Source: Phaeodactylibacter luteus
GTDB taxonomy: Bacteria; Bacteroidota; Bacteroidia; Chitinophagales; Saprospiraceae
DNA: 48,243 nt
Assembly: GCF_007993045.1 (NCBI RefSeq)
Contig: NZ_VOOR01000041.1
Location: forward strand, 1 to 48,243
Direction: 5' to 3'
A program made the translations under genes and the position numbers. A model generated the notes under the pieces. The model was not told where the DNA came from, did not search any database, and was given only the letters and a program-made list of their open reading frames with translations. This document shows positions 36,077 through 44,374 of the stretch, piece by piece (the stretch's first letter is position 1; every line of letters starts with the position of its first letter).

Positions 36077-36440
36077 GCCGCAAACCAGATTGCCGTTTTT
36101 TGAGTGCTTGCCCCTGCACAATGTGAGGGGCCTGCCCCTGCCTGCGGGCAGGTGCCGCTATGCTCCGGGGCTCGCTGTCCGCTCGGCCCTATCGGGCTTA
36201 GAGCTAGATAGGATTTTGCTTTTGGAGCGAACGCAGCCAAATTTTGCCCTGATCGAGGCGTGATGAGGGAACATAGCCTTAGCTACGTGACCGAAGAACA
36301 ACGAAGAGCAGGACAAAATTCGGCAAGAGCAGCCCGAAGGGTAAAATCCTAACTAGCTCTTAAACCCCTTCGCAGCGCTAGGCCGATGCCAGGCTGTAAA
36401 GCCCGAAAAGCACAAACGCAAGCGGCATTTTGGTTCACGT
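36077..36440. repeat. GC-rich dispersed repeat, copy 4, interrupted by hairpin element C
   Basis: Left end GCCGCAAACCAGATTG at 36077, right end TTTTGGTTCACGT at 36428-36440, same orientation as copies 1 and 2. The block order is normal up to CCCTATCGGGCTTA (36187-36200), is then interrupted by 159 bp (36201-36359), and resumes with TTAAACCCCTTCGCAGCGCT. Without the insert the copy would be about 200 bp. No 8-bp flanking repeat was found here. Confidence 0.8.
36201..36359. repeat. CTAG-ended hairpin element, copy C, nested in the GC-rich repeat
   Basis: Arms GAGCTAGATAGGATTTT (36201) and AAAATCCTAACTAGCTC (end 36359) are complementary with one mismatch. The inner pair GCCAAATTTTGCCCT and AGGACAAAATTCGGC fits with two mismatches. 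The loop starts GATCGAGGCG, holds GCTACGT and ends AACGAAGAGC, as in copies A and B. TTA (or CTTA) is present on both sides and only once in the uninterrupted copy 3, so it looks like a target duplication of 3-4 bp. Confidence 0.8.
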
Positions 36441-36559
36441 TTAATGTTTTTTGGCGGAAGCTGCCCATTTTGAGGCTTCGGCAGGTTTGTCCAAGTACAC
36501 CTATTTTCCGTTGAGGTTGCAGCATGCTCTACCAGGCGGGATGACTTTTCGGCCAGCGC

Positions 36560-36593
36560 AAAAAAAAAAGCTGCCCGGAACAACCCGGGCAGC
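36560..36593 (-). terminator. Strong terminator downstream of the TspO-like gene
   Basis: On the minus strand GCTGCCCGG, loop GTTGTT, CCGGGCAGC, then ten T. It lies 130 bp after the stop of the TspO-like gene, which it probably ends. The stretch between (36594-36724) holds a small stem (AAGCA...TGCTT) and no open frame I would support; a short 3'-UTR-derived RNA is possible but unsupported. Confidence 0.88.
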
Positions 36594-36724
36594 ACCATAC
36601 TACTGCATACTGAAAGCACAACTCTAATAATTCTTTTGGGCTATAAGGTTAGGACAAGCAGGTAAACCCGCTTGCTTGATAGTGTTACTATTATGGACAA
36701 ACACAAAGCTCTTTGGTTCGTGTG

Positions 36725-37480
36725 TCAGCTTGTTTTTTTAATTTTTTTTCCGGGAAGTAGGTTTCTCAGCAAGATGCCGGCTACCCCGCCCCCTGTGATG
36801 CCCATGGCAAACTGCAGCGTCTCCTGCAACAGGCCGCCTTCTGCCTGCCCGGAATAAATGCCGTACAGGGCCCAGAGTACTACCAGCCCAAAGGCGATAT
36901 CCTTATACCGCACCAGAAAAAACAGGCCGATTGCTGTGCCTGCAGCTGCCATGATCGCTGCCCAAGTGGCCTGCGCCAGCCCTCCGCCATCCCAGCCAGC
37001 GTAAGTCAGCACTGCTGTCGTATTGGCAATCGTTGCGATACAGATCCACCCAAGATAGAGTTGGAAAGGAAGGATGCCGGGCCAGTTTTCCCGAAAGGGC
37101 AGGGCTGTGACCCTAAGGTAGATCTGCACCAATGACCACAGCAAGAATAGCATAATAAGCAGCGCTAATATGGGCTGCATATAGTGCCAGGCAAGGATCC
37201 AGGAAGCATTGGCCAAGCAGGACAGGAAAAACCACTGTCCTATACTATCTCTAAGGCGATTGCCCGCCGGACGGAATTGAAAGGCAACAAAACCGACAAG
37301 GGCTAAATAAATGACGCCCCAAATGCTGAAGGTAAAGCCCGCAGGGACAAACCTGTTGGGGTATAAGGCAGAGAGCTCTCCGGTCGTCAGCCCATTGATC
37401 GGGAGAGTATTGGCAAGGGTGTTGAGGAGCAAGACAAGGAGAAGGCCTCCCAGGTTGGCCCACTTTAGAGGATTGGTCAT
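36725..37480 (-). CDS. TspO/MBR-like tryptophan-rich membrane protein
   Basis: 251 residues with about seven hydrophobic segments. NRFVPAGFTFSIWGVIYLAL near residue 42 and the later WLGWICIATIANTTAV-like segment (YLGWICIATIANTTAVLTYA) fit the long TspO/MBR branch, which is larger than classic 160-residue TspO. TspO proteins bind tetrapyrroles and sterol-like ligands; the role of the long branch is not established. Basic C-terminus (PGKKIKKTS). Divergent from icd, sharing a 135-bp upstream region. Confidence 0.8.
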   Translation of the reverse strand: MTNPLKWANLGGLLLVLLLNTLANTLPINGLTTGELSALYPNRFVPAGFTFSIWGVIYLALVGFVAFQFRPAGNRLRDSIGQWFFLSCLANASWILAWHYMQPILALLIMLFLLWSLVQIYLRVTALPFRENWPGILPFQLYLGWICIATIANTTAVLTYAGWDGGGLAQATWAAIMAAAGTAIGLFFLVRYKDIAFGLVVLWALYGIYSGQAEGGLLQETLQFAMGITGGGVAGILLRNLLPGKKIKKTS

Positions 37481-37520
37481 GGCTTGGCGTTTTATTTAAG
37501 AAAGTTGGGCTGCCGCCCAG

Positions 37521-37551
37521 TTGTTCACCAATTGGAAAATAATATACTTTG
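37521..37551 (+). promoter_or_regulatory. Probable icd promoter
   Basis: TTG at 37521-37523, a 19-bp spacer, then TATACTTTG (one base longer than the TAnnTTTG consensus) at 37543-37551, about 65 bp before the icd start. Imperfect but well placed in the divergent gap to the TspO-like gene. Confidence 0.4.
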
Positions 37552-37615
37552 GCACGAACAGGATTTTGCTGCTGTTGTTGATAGTAAAACTTCTATAAAA
37601 TAGAACCCAACTATC

Positions 37616-39142
37616 ATGAAAGAGCAATGGAATAACAATCAGCCCACCATGGACAGCGGTAGCGCACTGCAGCCCCAATCTGCAGGCGGGCAAGCACCGG
37701 CTTCGGCAGATACCATCACAGTGGCTTATGGCGATGGCATAGGCCCTGAGATCATGAAGGCAACGCTCCGGGTACTGGATGCCGCTGGCGCCGGGCTGGC
37801 CTACGAGCGTGTCCGCATAGGAAAAGAAGTATACCTCGACGGGCATGCATCGGGCATAGCCCCAGAAGCCTGGGAAGCCTTGCGCAATAACCGGGCTTTT
37901 CTGAAAGGCCCTATTACAACGCCTCAAGGCAGTGGGTACAAGAGCCTGAATGTTACCATCCGGAAAACACTGGGCTTGTTTGCAAACGTTAGGCCATGCC
38001 GGGCTTACACCCCTTACGTGCCCAGCCACTTCCCCAATATGGACCTGGTCATCGTCCGTGAAAATGAAGAGGACCTCTACGCAGGCATTGAGCATCAGCA
38101 GACTGCCGAAGTGGTACAGTGCCTGAAGCTGGTTTCCCGCCCAGGCTGCGAGCGGGTCATCCGTTACGCTTTTGAATACGCACGGGCCAACGGCCGGAAA
38201 AAGGTCACTTGCATGTCTAAGGACAACATCATGAAGCATACCGATGGCCTTTTCCATCAAGTATTTGATGAGGTGGCCCAAGAGTACCCTGATATCGAAA
38301 ACAATCATTTCATCATCGATATAGGTGCTGCGATGCTGGCTGACCGTCCGGAGCAGTTCGATGTGGTGGTCACCCTCAATTTGTATGGGGATATCGTCTC
38401 GGATATAACAGCACAGGTAGCAGGCTCTGTCGGCCTGGGCGGCTCGGCCAATATCGGCTCTAAGATTTCCATGTTCGAAGCCATACATGGCTCTGCCCCA
38501 GATATAGCAGGAAAAGATATTGCTAACCCCTCAGGCTTGATCCATGCTGCTTGCCTGATGCTGGCCCACTTGGGCAAAGGGGATATTGCTGCCCGGGTGC
38601 AGAATGCCCTACTGGCTACTCTGGAGGATGGCATCCATACTGCCGACCTTTATTCCGAAAACTATACGCGCCGAAAGGTCGGGACTCAAGCGTTTGCCGA
38701 TGCCGTCATCGAGCGGCTGGGAAGGTCGCCCAAGCACTTTTCACCTGCAGTGGGCAGCCAAGCTAAACCAATAGAGGTGAAGGTAGCCCCTTACAAAGGA
38801 GCCGATAAACAGCTGGACGGAGTGGATGTTTTCCTAGACTGGGCAGCGGCAGACCGCGATCCCAATGTGCTGGGGCAAATGCTGGAAGAGCTCGCAGGAC
38901 CAGAGCTAAAGCTCAAGATGATAACCAACCGGGGCGTGAAAGTATACCCTGGCGGTTTTCCGGAGACATTCTGCACCGATCATTGGCGCTGCCGGTTTAC
39001 CCCCACTGAGGGCCCCATTGGCTACACTGACATATTGGGGCTGATGCAGCGGCTGACTACGGCCGGGCTGAATTTCATCAAGATAGAGAACTTGTACCAA
39101 ATCAATAGGCAGCGGGCCTATTCTTTGGGGCAAGGGGAATAA
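37616..39142 (+). CDS. icd: Isocitrate dehydrogenase, long form with C-terminal extension
   Basis: 508 residues. Oxidative decarboxylation of isocitrate to 2-oxoglutarate in the TCA cycle. N-terminal about 32 residues are low complexity; the catalytic part starts TITVAYGDGIGPEIMKATLR. Substrate and nucleotide motifs: KSLNVTIRKTLGLFANVRPC, ENEEDLYAGIEH with the catalytic Tyr, CMSKDNIMKHTDGLF with the Lys, NLYGDIVSDITAQVAGSVGL, AIHGSAPDIAGKDIANPSG. The extra C-terminal domain from about residue 385 (GVDVFLDWAAADRDPNVLGQ) is the one known from Thermus and Rickettsia type enzymes. Cofactor, probably NADP, is not proven by sequence here. Confidence 0.93.
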   Translation: MKEQWNNNQPTMDSGSALQPQSAGGQAPASADTITVAYGDGIGPEIMKATLRVLDAAGAGLAYERVRIGKEVYLDGHASGIAPEAWEALRNNRAFLKGPITTPQGSGYKSLNVTIRKTLGLFANVRPCRAYTPYVPSHFPNMDLVIVRENEEDLYAGIEHQQTAEVVQCLKLVSRPGCERVIRYAFEYARANGRKKVTCMSKDNIMKHTDGLFHQVFDEVAQEYPDIENNHFIIDIGAAMLADRPEQFDVVVTLNLYGDIVSDITAQVAGSVGLGGSANIGSKISMFEAIHGSAPDIAGKDIANPSGLIHAACLMLAHLGKGDIAARVQNALLATLEDGIHTADLYSENYTRRKVGTQAFADAVIERLGRSPKHFSPAVGSQAKPIEVKVAPYKGADKQLDGVDVFLDWAAADRDPNVLGQMLEELAGPELKLKMITNRGVKVYPGGFPETFCTDHWRCRFTPTEGPIGYTDILGLMQRLTTAGLNFIKIENLYQINRQRAYSLGQGE

Positions 39143-39182
39143 AGATCCTGTTTTAATTTTAACGTTGGTCAAACCATGTTCC

Positions 39183-39217
39183 ATCAGGCTACGGAGTACC
39201 CGTGGCCTGATTTTTTT
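39183..39217 (+). terminator. Rho-independent terminator of icd
   Basis: ATCAGGCTACGG, loop AGTA, CCCGTGGCCTGAT, then seven T. Long stem of 12 bp with one bulge, 40 bp after the icd stop and 9 bp before the stop of the convergent esterase gene. Confidence 0.88.
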
Positions 39218-39225
39218 CACGGCGG

Positions 39226-40056
39226 CTATTCCTCTTGGTAAGGGAAAAGGTGAAGCAGGCCATCGTATATGCTCTGGTGCAGAATGGTCGCGTGGTTCTC
39301 TTCAGGCATGAGGTTGAACTGCAGCTGGAAGCCAGGATCTTGTACTTCGCGCAGTACCTTGTACAGCCGCTTGGCGTCTTTGACCATGACAGGGTGTTCT
39401 TCTCCTCCTACTGAGAGGTACACGAAAAGCTTGTCCAACTGTTGTTGTTGGAGCAGTGCAGGGGCTTCGTCCAGCAGGCTTTCATCGTCCCACCACAGAC
39501 TGGGGCTGATGATGAAGTAGTGGCTGAACAGCTGAGGGTTTCTTAACAGGATCTCCGAAGCCAGCAGCCCTCCGAGCGATTGCCCAATGAGGTAGCGTTC
39601 TGTATTGGCGGGGTAATGTTTTTCGATAAACGGCTGTAGTTCTTCCGCCACGAAGCGTATGAAAGGGGCAGAGCCCCCCGCTGTGGGCAAATCTTTAAGC
39701 AACTCCTGATCATAAGTCTGAAAGGTGAAGTCCCGTTTGCGGTCTACATTGGCAATGCCTACTACGATGGCCGGCGGCATTTTGAACTGTAGGTTGAAAA
39801 ATTGCAACAGCCCACAGATGTGCATAAAGTCTTCGTGCATGCTGCCGTCCAAGAGGTAAAGCACAGGATAGGTGGCAGTGGTGTCAAGCCCAGGGGGCAA
39901 GTAGATGTTCAGTCTCCGTTCTTCTTTTAGGATGTCGGATTGTAGCCATTGGGTGTGGCCGATGCTGAGCGGGGCCACATCCCGTGCTGGCTGCTGTGCC
40001 AGGGAAAAGAGGGGCAGGGTGAGCCATGCAAGAGACAGGAGAAGCGCGTACTTCAT
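39226..40056 (-). CDS. Secreted alpha/beta-hydrolase esterase (Fes/IroE-type putative esterase)
   Basis: 276 residues from ATG 40056 (MKYALLLSLAWLTLPLFSLA, signal peptide ending AQQ); the frame extends to 40107 but that adds 17 residues before a good signal peptide. Esterase D/PF00756 features: YPVLYLLDGS, nucleophile Ser160 in LIGQSLGGLLA, a late His255 in EENHATILHQ and an acidic residue near VGGEEH. The family includes ferric-siderophore esterases and feruloyl esterases; the substrate is not known. Third gene of a minus-strand group after dapF, 73 bp downstream. Confidence 0.87.
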   Translation of the reverse strand: MKYALLLSLAWLTLPLFSLAQQPARDVAPLSIGHTQWLQSDILKEERRLNIYLPPGLDTTATYPVLYLLDGSMHEDFMHICGLLQFFNLQFKMPPAIVVGIANVDRKRDFTFQTYDQELLKDLPTAGGSAPFIRFVAEELQPFIEKHYPANTERYLIGQSLGGLLASEILLRNPQLFSHYFIISPSLWWDDESLLDEAPALLQQQQLDKLFVYLSVGGEEHPVMVKDAKRLYKVLREVQDPGFQLQFNLMPEENHATILHQSIYDGLLHLFPYQEE

Positions 40057-40129
40057 GGTTTTAAAGGTTTTGGTTAAGCTTGGCCAGTGGCTTCCTTGCA
40101 ATACCACAATAGGCTGTATTTTTCAGCAG

Positions 40130-40927
40130 TCAAAAGCCAGGCAGGCTGAGCTGCCCTTGGAACACCTGTACAGCCGGGCCGCACAGCCATATGTCTGTGT
40201 ACCGGGCGCCCTCTTTGCGGAAGCGGACTTCCAGCTGCCCGCCCTTGGTCTGTATGGGCGTCAGCAAAGGGCCATCGGCTAGTGCTCCGGCGAGGCTATT
40301 GGCGAGGGCACAGGCCGTGGCTCCAGTGCCGCAGGAAAGGGTTTCATCCTCTACGCCCCGCTCGTAAGTAGCGGCCTCCAGCCCCTGGCTTGTTTTTTGT
40401 ACAAAATTGACGTTGGTGCCTTGGGCCTTAAAGCGTTCGTTGAAACGGATGGCCCGCCCGGCCTGCACCACGTCTATTTCGGCAAGGTCAGTCACAAATT
40501 GCACATAATGTGGTGATCCGGTATCGAGGAAATAATAACCGGCCCCAGCTTCAATGTGCTGGACATCCGCCATTTCCAGTTCTACCCAGCCATCGGCTCT
40601 CAGGCGTGCCCGGTGAGGGCCGTCAGGCGCCCAGAACTGGCACTCTTCCACTGGTATGCCCAGAGCGTGGGCGAAGGCGACCGTGCACCGCCCCCCATTG
40701 CCGCACATCGACCCCCGCCGCCCATCAGCGTTGAAGTAATCCATTTCAAAATCATACCCTTCCCGGTTGCGCAGGAGGATAAGGCCGTCTGCGCCTATGC
40801 CCAAACGCCGGTGGCAAAGGTGGGCGATGGCCTCCTGTTCTTCTCCGCTCAGCCATTGCTGCTTTCGCTGATCAATCAGGATAAAGTCATTGCCGGTGCC
40901 TTGGTATTTGTAAAAGGGGACTTTCAT
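40130..40927 (-). CDS. dapF: Diaminopimelate epimerase
   Basis: 265 residues. Converts L,L- to meso-diaminopimelate for lysine and peptidoglycan. Both catalytic Cys are present: Cys75 in MCGNGGRC and Cys199 in LSCGTGATA. N-terminal FYKYQGTGNDFILID, and GTNVNFVQ for substrate contact. Three bases separate it from the small membrane protein gene upstream. Confidence 0.97.
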   Translation of the reverse strand: MKVPFYKYQGTGNDFILIDQRKQQWLSGEEQEAIAHLCHRRLGIGADGLILLRNREGYDFEMDYFNADGRRGSMCGNGGRCTVAFAHALGIPVEECQFWAPDGPHRARLRADGWVELEMADVQHIEAGAGYYFLDTGSPHYVQFVTDLAEIDVVQAGRAIRFNERFKAQGTNVNFVQKTSQGLEAATYERGVEDETLSCGTGATACALANSLAGALADGPLLTPIQTKGGQLEVRFRKEGARYTDIWLCGPAVQVFQGQLSLPGF

Positions 40928-40930
40928 GGC

Positions 40931-41152
40931 TTATTGGTTGGGTAAAGTTGCGGTGGTATCCACAGCGGGCCCGGCTTCTTTGGCGGGGTCGTCAAAGCCT
41001 ATTGGCACCCCTAGTGTGTAGTGCCGGTAGGCGGCCAAAGAAGTGAGCAGAAGCAGGCCGATAGCCCCGATGATCGAAAACCTCCAGCCCCAGATATTGC
41101 CAACGTAATCCCCGTCGAAGGGGTCTCGTTTCTCTTTTTTAGGTTCAGCCAT
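40931..41152 (-). CDS. Small single-pass membrane protein, hypothetical
   Basis: 73 residues. Charged N-terminus (MAEPKKEKRDPFDGDYVGNI), one membrane helix (WGWRFSIIGAIGLLLLTSLA, about residues 21-40), then a short outer tail. I do not recognise the family. It ends 3 bp before dapF on the same strand, so the two are co-transcribed. A membrane anchor or regulatory role for the cell-wall precursor pathway is only a guess from position. Confidence 0.7.
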   Translation of the reverse strand: MAEPKKEKRDPFDGDYVGNIWGWRFSIIGAIGLLLLTSLAAYRHYTLGVPIGFDDPAKEAGPAVDTTATLPNQ

Positions 41153-41261
41153 AAAGATGATTATCGTGTGAGGGGCTGAATTTACGGAAATATACCGGCA
41201 AGCGGATAGGAAGTACGTCTTCTATACGCTGTAAGCGCTGTCGGGCGCTGCTTTTGCCAAC

Positions 41262-41292
41262 TTGATTTCGAGCTAAGTATTGCTTATCTTTG
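41262..41292 (+). promoter_or_regulatory. Promoter of the DUF6660-TonB receptor operon
   Basis: TTG at 41262-41264, a 20-bp spacer, TATCTTTG at 41285-41292. Good Bacteroidota consensus. The transcript start would fall at about 41297-41300, next to or on the GTG start of the first gene, leaving little or no leader. Confidence 0.7.
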
Positions 41293-41297
41293 CATTC

Positions 41298-41672
41298 GTG
41301 AAAAGAGTAATTGCCATTTTATTAGCAGTATTTACCTTATGGTCAGGGGCTAAAACCTGCACCGATGCTAAGGTAATGGCAACAGAGGCGGCTCAGGCAT
41401 GCATGGTTAAAGATGCGGGGGCTTCTTCCTACTGTATGGGGAAAGCTGAAACAGCGGAAGCGCCCTGTGGGCAAGAGCATGAGCATGGCGAAGACGATTG
41501 CTCCCCATTTTGCTCGTGCCAGTGCTGTGGGGTTTTTATGCTCCCGGTAGAGCTGATTGCCCTAGAAATAGAGCTTCCCATCCTCAATGGGAGCGAGCCT
41601 GCTTTTCACCTTTCCTATTCTTATGACCATCAACGCCTTATCTGGCAACCGCCCCCCTTTTTTCTTGTCTGA
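41298..41672 (+). CDS. DUF6660 family small periplasmic Cys/His-rich protein
   Basis: 124 residues from GTG 41298 (VKRVIAILLAVFTLWSGAKT, a signal peptide). The earlier TTG at 41280 lies in the promoter, and the first in-frame ATG would delete the signal peptide. Middle part is rich in Cys, His and acid residues (CGQEHEHGEDDCSPFCSCQC), then CGVF. This matches DUF6660, a Bacteroidota family found beside TonB-dependent receptors with metal-binding domains. Likely binds a metal ion in the periplasm and works with the receptor encoded next (inference). Confidence 0.8.
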   Translation: MKRVIAILLAVFTLWSGAKTCTDAKVMATEAAQACMVKDAGASSYCMGKAETAEAPCGQEHEHGEDDCSPFCSCQCCGVFMLPVELIALEIELPILNGSEPAFHLSYSYDHQRLIWQPPPFFLV

Positions 41673-41794
41673 CTTTTTCGTGAAAACTGGACAACTGCTT
41701 TGCAGTGGTTGGCCTCATTATTATGTCTTTCTGGCAAAAAGCGACGTCTTGTGTGCTTTTCCCAGAGGGCAGGAACATTTTATACAGACAAGAA

Positions 41795-44356
41795 ATGATC
41801 AATTACAAGAAAATAATATTTAGCCTTTTTATAGGGCTGTCACCTGTCTGGCTGTTGGCACAGGCTGGTACGGTCCACACCCTTTGGGTTGACGGTATTT
41901 GTGGGATGTGCAAAGACCGTATCGAAGACGCTGCTTATGGTGTACGGGGGGTCGCTTTCGCGGAATGGAATGTCGATACCCGCATCCTGACGATCCGGCA
42001 GAGCCCCGAGCCTTTCTCGGAGGTTGAGGCTCACAGCGCACTAGCTGCTGTAGGGCATGATACTCGGGAAGTTAAGGCTTCTGATGAAGCCTACGACGCC
42101 CTGCACGCGTGTTGCAAATACCGGGACTCGGAAGTGGTCGCTGCCCATGCTCCGCAGGAGGAGAGCGCTCACAGCGAAGGGCATGGCCATCTTCATGGTA
42201 CGGTTTACGAGCCAGGCAAGCGGGGCCGCAAAGCCCCTCTCATTGGCGCTAATGTCACTTGGGCGGGCACAAGCATAGGTGCGGTGACCGATGAAAAAGG
42301 CTTTTTCGAGCTAGATTACGTGGAGAGCACCCGGCAACTGGTGGTCAGTTACGTGGGCTTTCCTACGGATACAGTGCTCATCAGCCAAGATGGCGAAGTC
42401 GAGATTGTCTTATCCGGCGGTATCGACCTTGAGGAGGTGGAAGTCACACACCGCCGGCGCAGTACGGAGGTTTCCTTCATTGATCCCATCAAAGTGCAGC
42501 GCATAGGAGAAAAGGAGCTGGCGAAAGCGGCCTGCTGCAACCTTTCCGAGAGTTTTGAAACGACCCCTTCCGTAGATGTAGGCTTCACAGATGCCGTCAC
42601 GGGTACTCGTCAGATTCAGATGCTGGGGCTGTCAAGCCCTTACATTCAGATTGCCAGAGAGAACATGCCCGATGTGCGTGGGCTGGCCGTGCTCCACGGG
42701 ATGGAGTACACCCCCGGGCCATGGATCAGCAGCATTATGCTGAATATGGGTGCCGGCTCTGTGGTAAATGGTTTTGAAGGCATTGCCGGGCAGATCAACG
42801 TAGAGCTGCACAAGCCTGAGGCGGGCCCTCGCCTGTTCTTCAATGCTTACACCAACGCTATGCAGCGCTTGGAAGGCAACCTCAGCCTGCGGCATTCTTT
42901 CAACGAGCGCTGGCATACGGGCCTGCTCGTACATGCTAAGCAACAGCAGCGCCGTTTTGACCAGAATAATGATGGCTTTCTGGACAACCCCCTATCAGAG
43001 ACCCTCACGGCAATCAATCGTTGGAAGTTTATAGGTGAGAACGGCCTGATGGGGCAGTTTGGCGTAAAAGCCACGCGCACCGGCTCGGTCAGCGGGCAAT
43101 TCGGGTTTGACCCCGACGATGCGGATCATAACAAGCTCTGGGGCGCTACTCACGATGCAGAGCGGCTTGAGGGCTGGTTCAAAATGGGCAAGGTATTCGA
43201 AAACCGCCCCTATGCGAGCATAGGGCTGCAAGTAAGTGCAACTTACCACAATCAGGATTCACGTTTTGGGCTTCGCAATTACAGCGGTGATCAGCGAAGT
43301 GCCTACGTCAACTTGATTTATCAGACCATTATCACTGATACCCGGCATCAAATCAAAACCGGGCTCAGCTATCAGTGGGATGAGTTTGATGAGCAGCTGG
43401 ATGCTCGCGTGTTTGCCCGTACGGAGTCGGTGCCCGGTGTGTTTGGAGAATACACTTGGAAAGGGGTAGAAGATTTTACAGTAGTAGCTGGCTTGCGCGC
43501 AGACTACCACAACCTCTATGGCGGTTTCCTGACGCCCCGGCTGCACCTGAAGTACAACCTCAGCGAAACGGCGGTACTCAGAGGGGCTGCGGGCCGTGGG
43601 CAGCGCACCGCGAATGTGATCATGGAAAACATTGGCGGGCTGGCTAGTGCCCGTCAGATACAGTTCATAGGGCAGCCGGATAGTGACCTGCCTTTTGGGC
43701 TGGAGGCAGAGGTGGCCTGGAATTTTGGGCTGAACTATGCTCAGGAAATACAGCTAGGCGAGCGCCCTCTGCTCCTGAGCCTCGATGCTTACCGCACCAA
43801 TTTTGAGCAGCAGGTCGTAGCCGATTACGAAACGGCAGGACAGCTCTCCTTTTACAACCTAACCGGCGCTTCTTACTCCAATAGCCTGCAAGTACAGGCC
43901 GACTATGAGGTACTGCCCCGTTGGGACCTGCGCATGGCTTACCGCTTCAACGATGTCAGGATGACTTACGAAGACGCATTGCTGTACAAGCCCCTCGTTG
44001 CACGGCAGCGGGCCTTTTTTAATACCGCTTACGAAACTCGCAACGGCTGGGCTTTTGACGCAACGCTGAGCTGGCAAGGCCCCAAGCGTATCCCCAACAC
44101 TACGGGTAACCCACCTGAGTATCAGCTTGAAGCGGAATCACCAGATTTTTTCCTCCTGAACGCACAAGTGACTAAATCGTGGAAAGACGGCTTGTTCGAG
44201 CTTTATGCAGGTGGGGAAAACCTCCTCAACTTCCGTCAGGAGGACCCCATCTTGAGCAGTAATGAGCCTTTTAGCCCATACTTTGATGCCTCTATGGTAT
44301 GGGGCCCTATCTTCGGGCGCAATCTCTATGCCGGGCTGCGCTACCGCATTGAATAA
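41795..44356 (+). CDS. TonB-dependent receptor with N-terminal heavy-metal-associated domain
   Basis: 853 residues from ATG 41795, which starts a signal peptide (MINYKKIIFSLFIGLSPVWL, ending LAQ); the longer frame from 41705 adds 30 residues before it. Domains in order: HMA-type metal domain (about 26-95) with Cys36-x2-Cys39 (GICGMCKDRIE), a Cys106-Cys107 pair, a His-rich stretch (HSEGHGHLHG, 126-135), a carboxypeptidase-D-like domain (about 134-215), plug (about 235-350, ACCNLSESFETTPSVDVGF) and beta-barrel to the C-terminus. Imports a metal or metal complex across the outer membrane using TonB energy; copper, zinc or a similar ion is likely, the exact one unknown. Operon with the DUF6660 gene. 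Confidence 0.9.
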   Translation: MINYKKIIFSLFIGLSPVWLLAQAGTVHTLWVDGICGMCKDRIEDAAYGVRGVAFAEWNVDTRILTIRQSPEPFSEVEAHSALAAVGHDTREVKASDEAYDALHACCKYRDSEVVAAHAPQEESAHSEGHGHLHGTVYEPGKRGRKAPLIGANVTWAGTSIGAVTDEKGFFELDYVESTRQLVVSYVGFPTDTVLISQDGEVEIVLSGGIDLEEVEVTHRRRSTEVSFIDPIKVQRIGEKELAKAACCNLSESFETTPSVDVGFTDAVTGTRQIQMLGLSSPYIQIARENMPDVRGLAVLHGMEYTPGPWISSIMLNMGAGSVVNGFEGIAGQINVELHKPEAGPRLFFNAYTNAMQRLEGNLSLRHSFNERWHTGLLVHAKQQQRRFDQNNDGFLDNPLSETLTAINRWKFIGENGLMGQFGVKATRTGSVSGQFGFDPDDADHNKLWGATHDAERLEGWFKMGKVFENRPYASIGLQVSATYHNQDSRFGLRNYSGDQRSAYVNLIYQTIITDTRHQIKTGLSYQWDEFDEQLDARVFARTESVPGVFGEYTWKGVEDFTVVAGLRADYHNLYGGFLTPRLHLKYNLSETAVLRGAAGRGQRTANVIMENIGGLASARQIQFIGQPDSDLPFGLEAEVAWNFGLNYAQEIQLGERPLLLSLDAYRTNFEQQVVADYETAGQLSFYNLTGASYSNSLQVQADYEVLPRWDLRMAYRFNDVRMTYEDALLYKPLVARQRAFFNTAYETRNGWAFDATLSWQGPKRIPNTTGNPPEYQLEAESPDFFLLNAQVTKSWKDGLFELYAGGENLLNFRQEDPILSSNEPFSPYFDASMVWGPIFGRNLYAGLRYRIE

Positions 44357-44374
44357 AAGGGGCCACTGTCAAGC

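Noticed and set aside
36594-36724. Possible small RNA gene before the strong minus-strand terminator
   Set aside because: No promoter and no recognisable RNA family; more simply the 3' untranslated part of the TspO-like gene.
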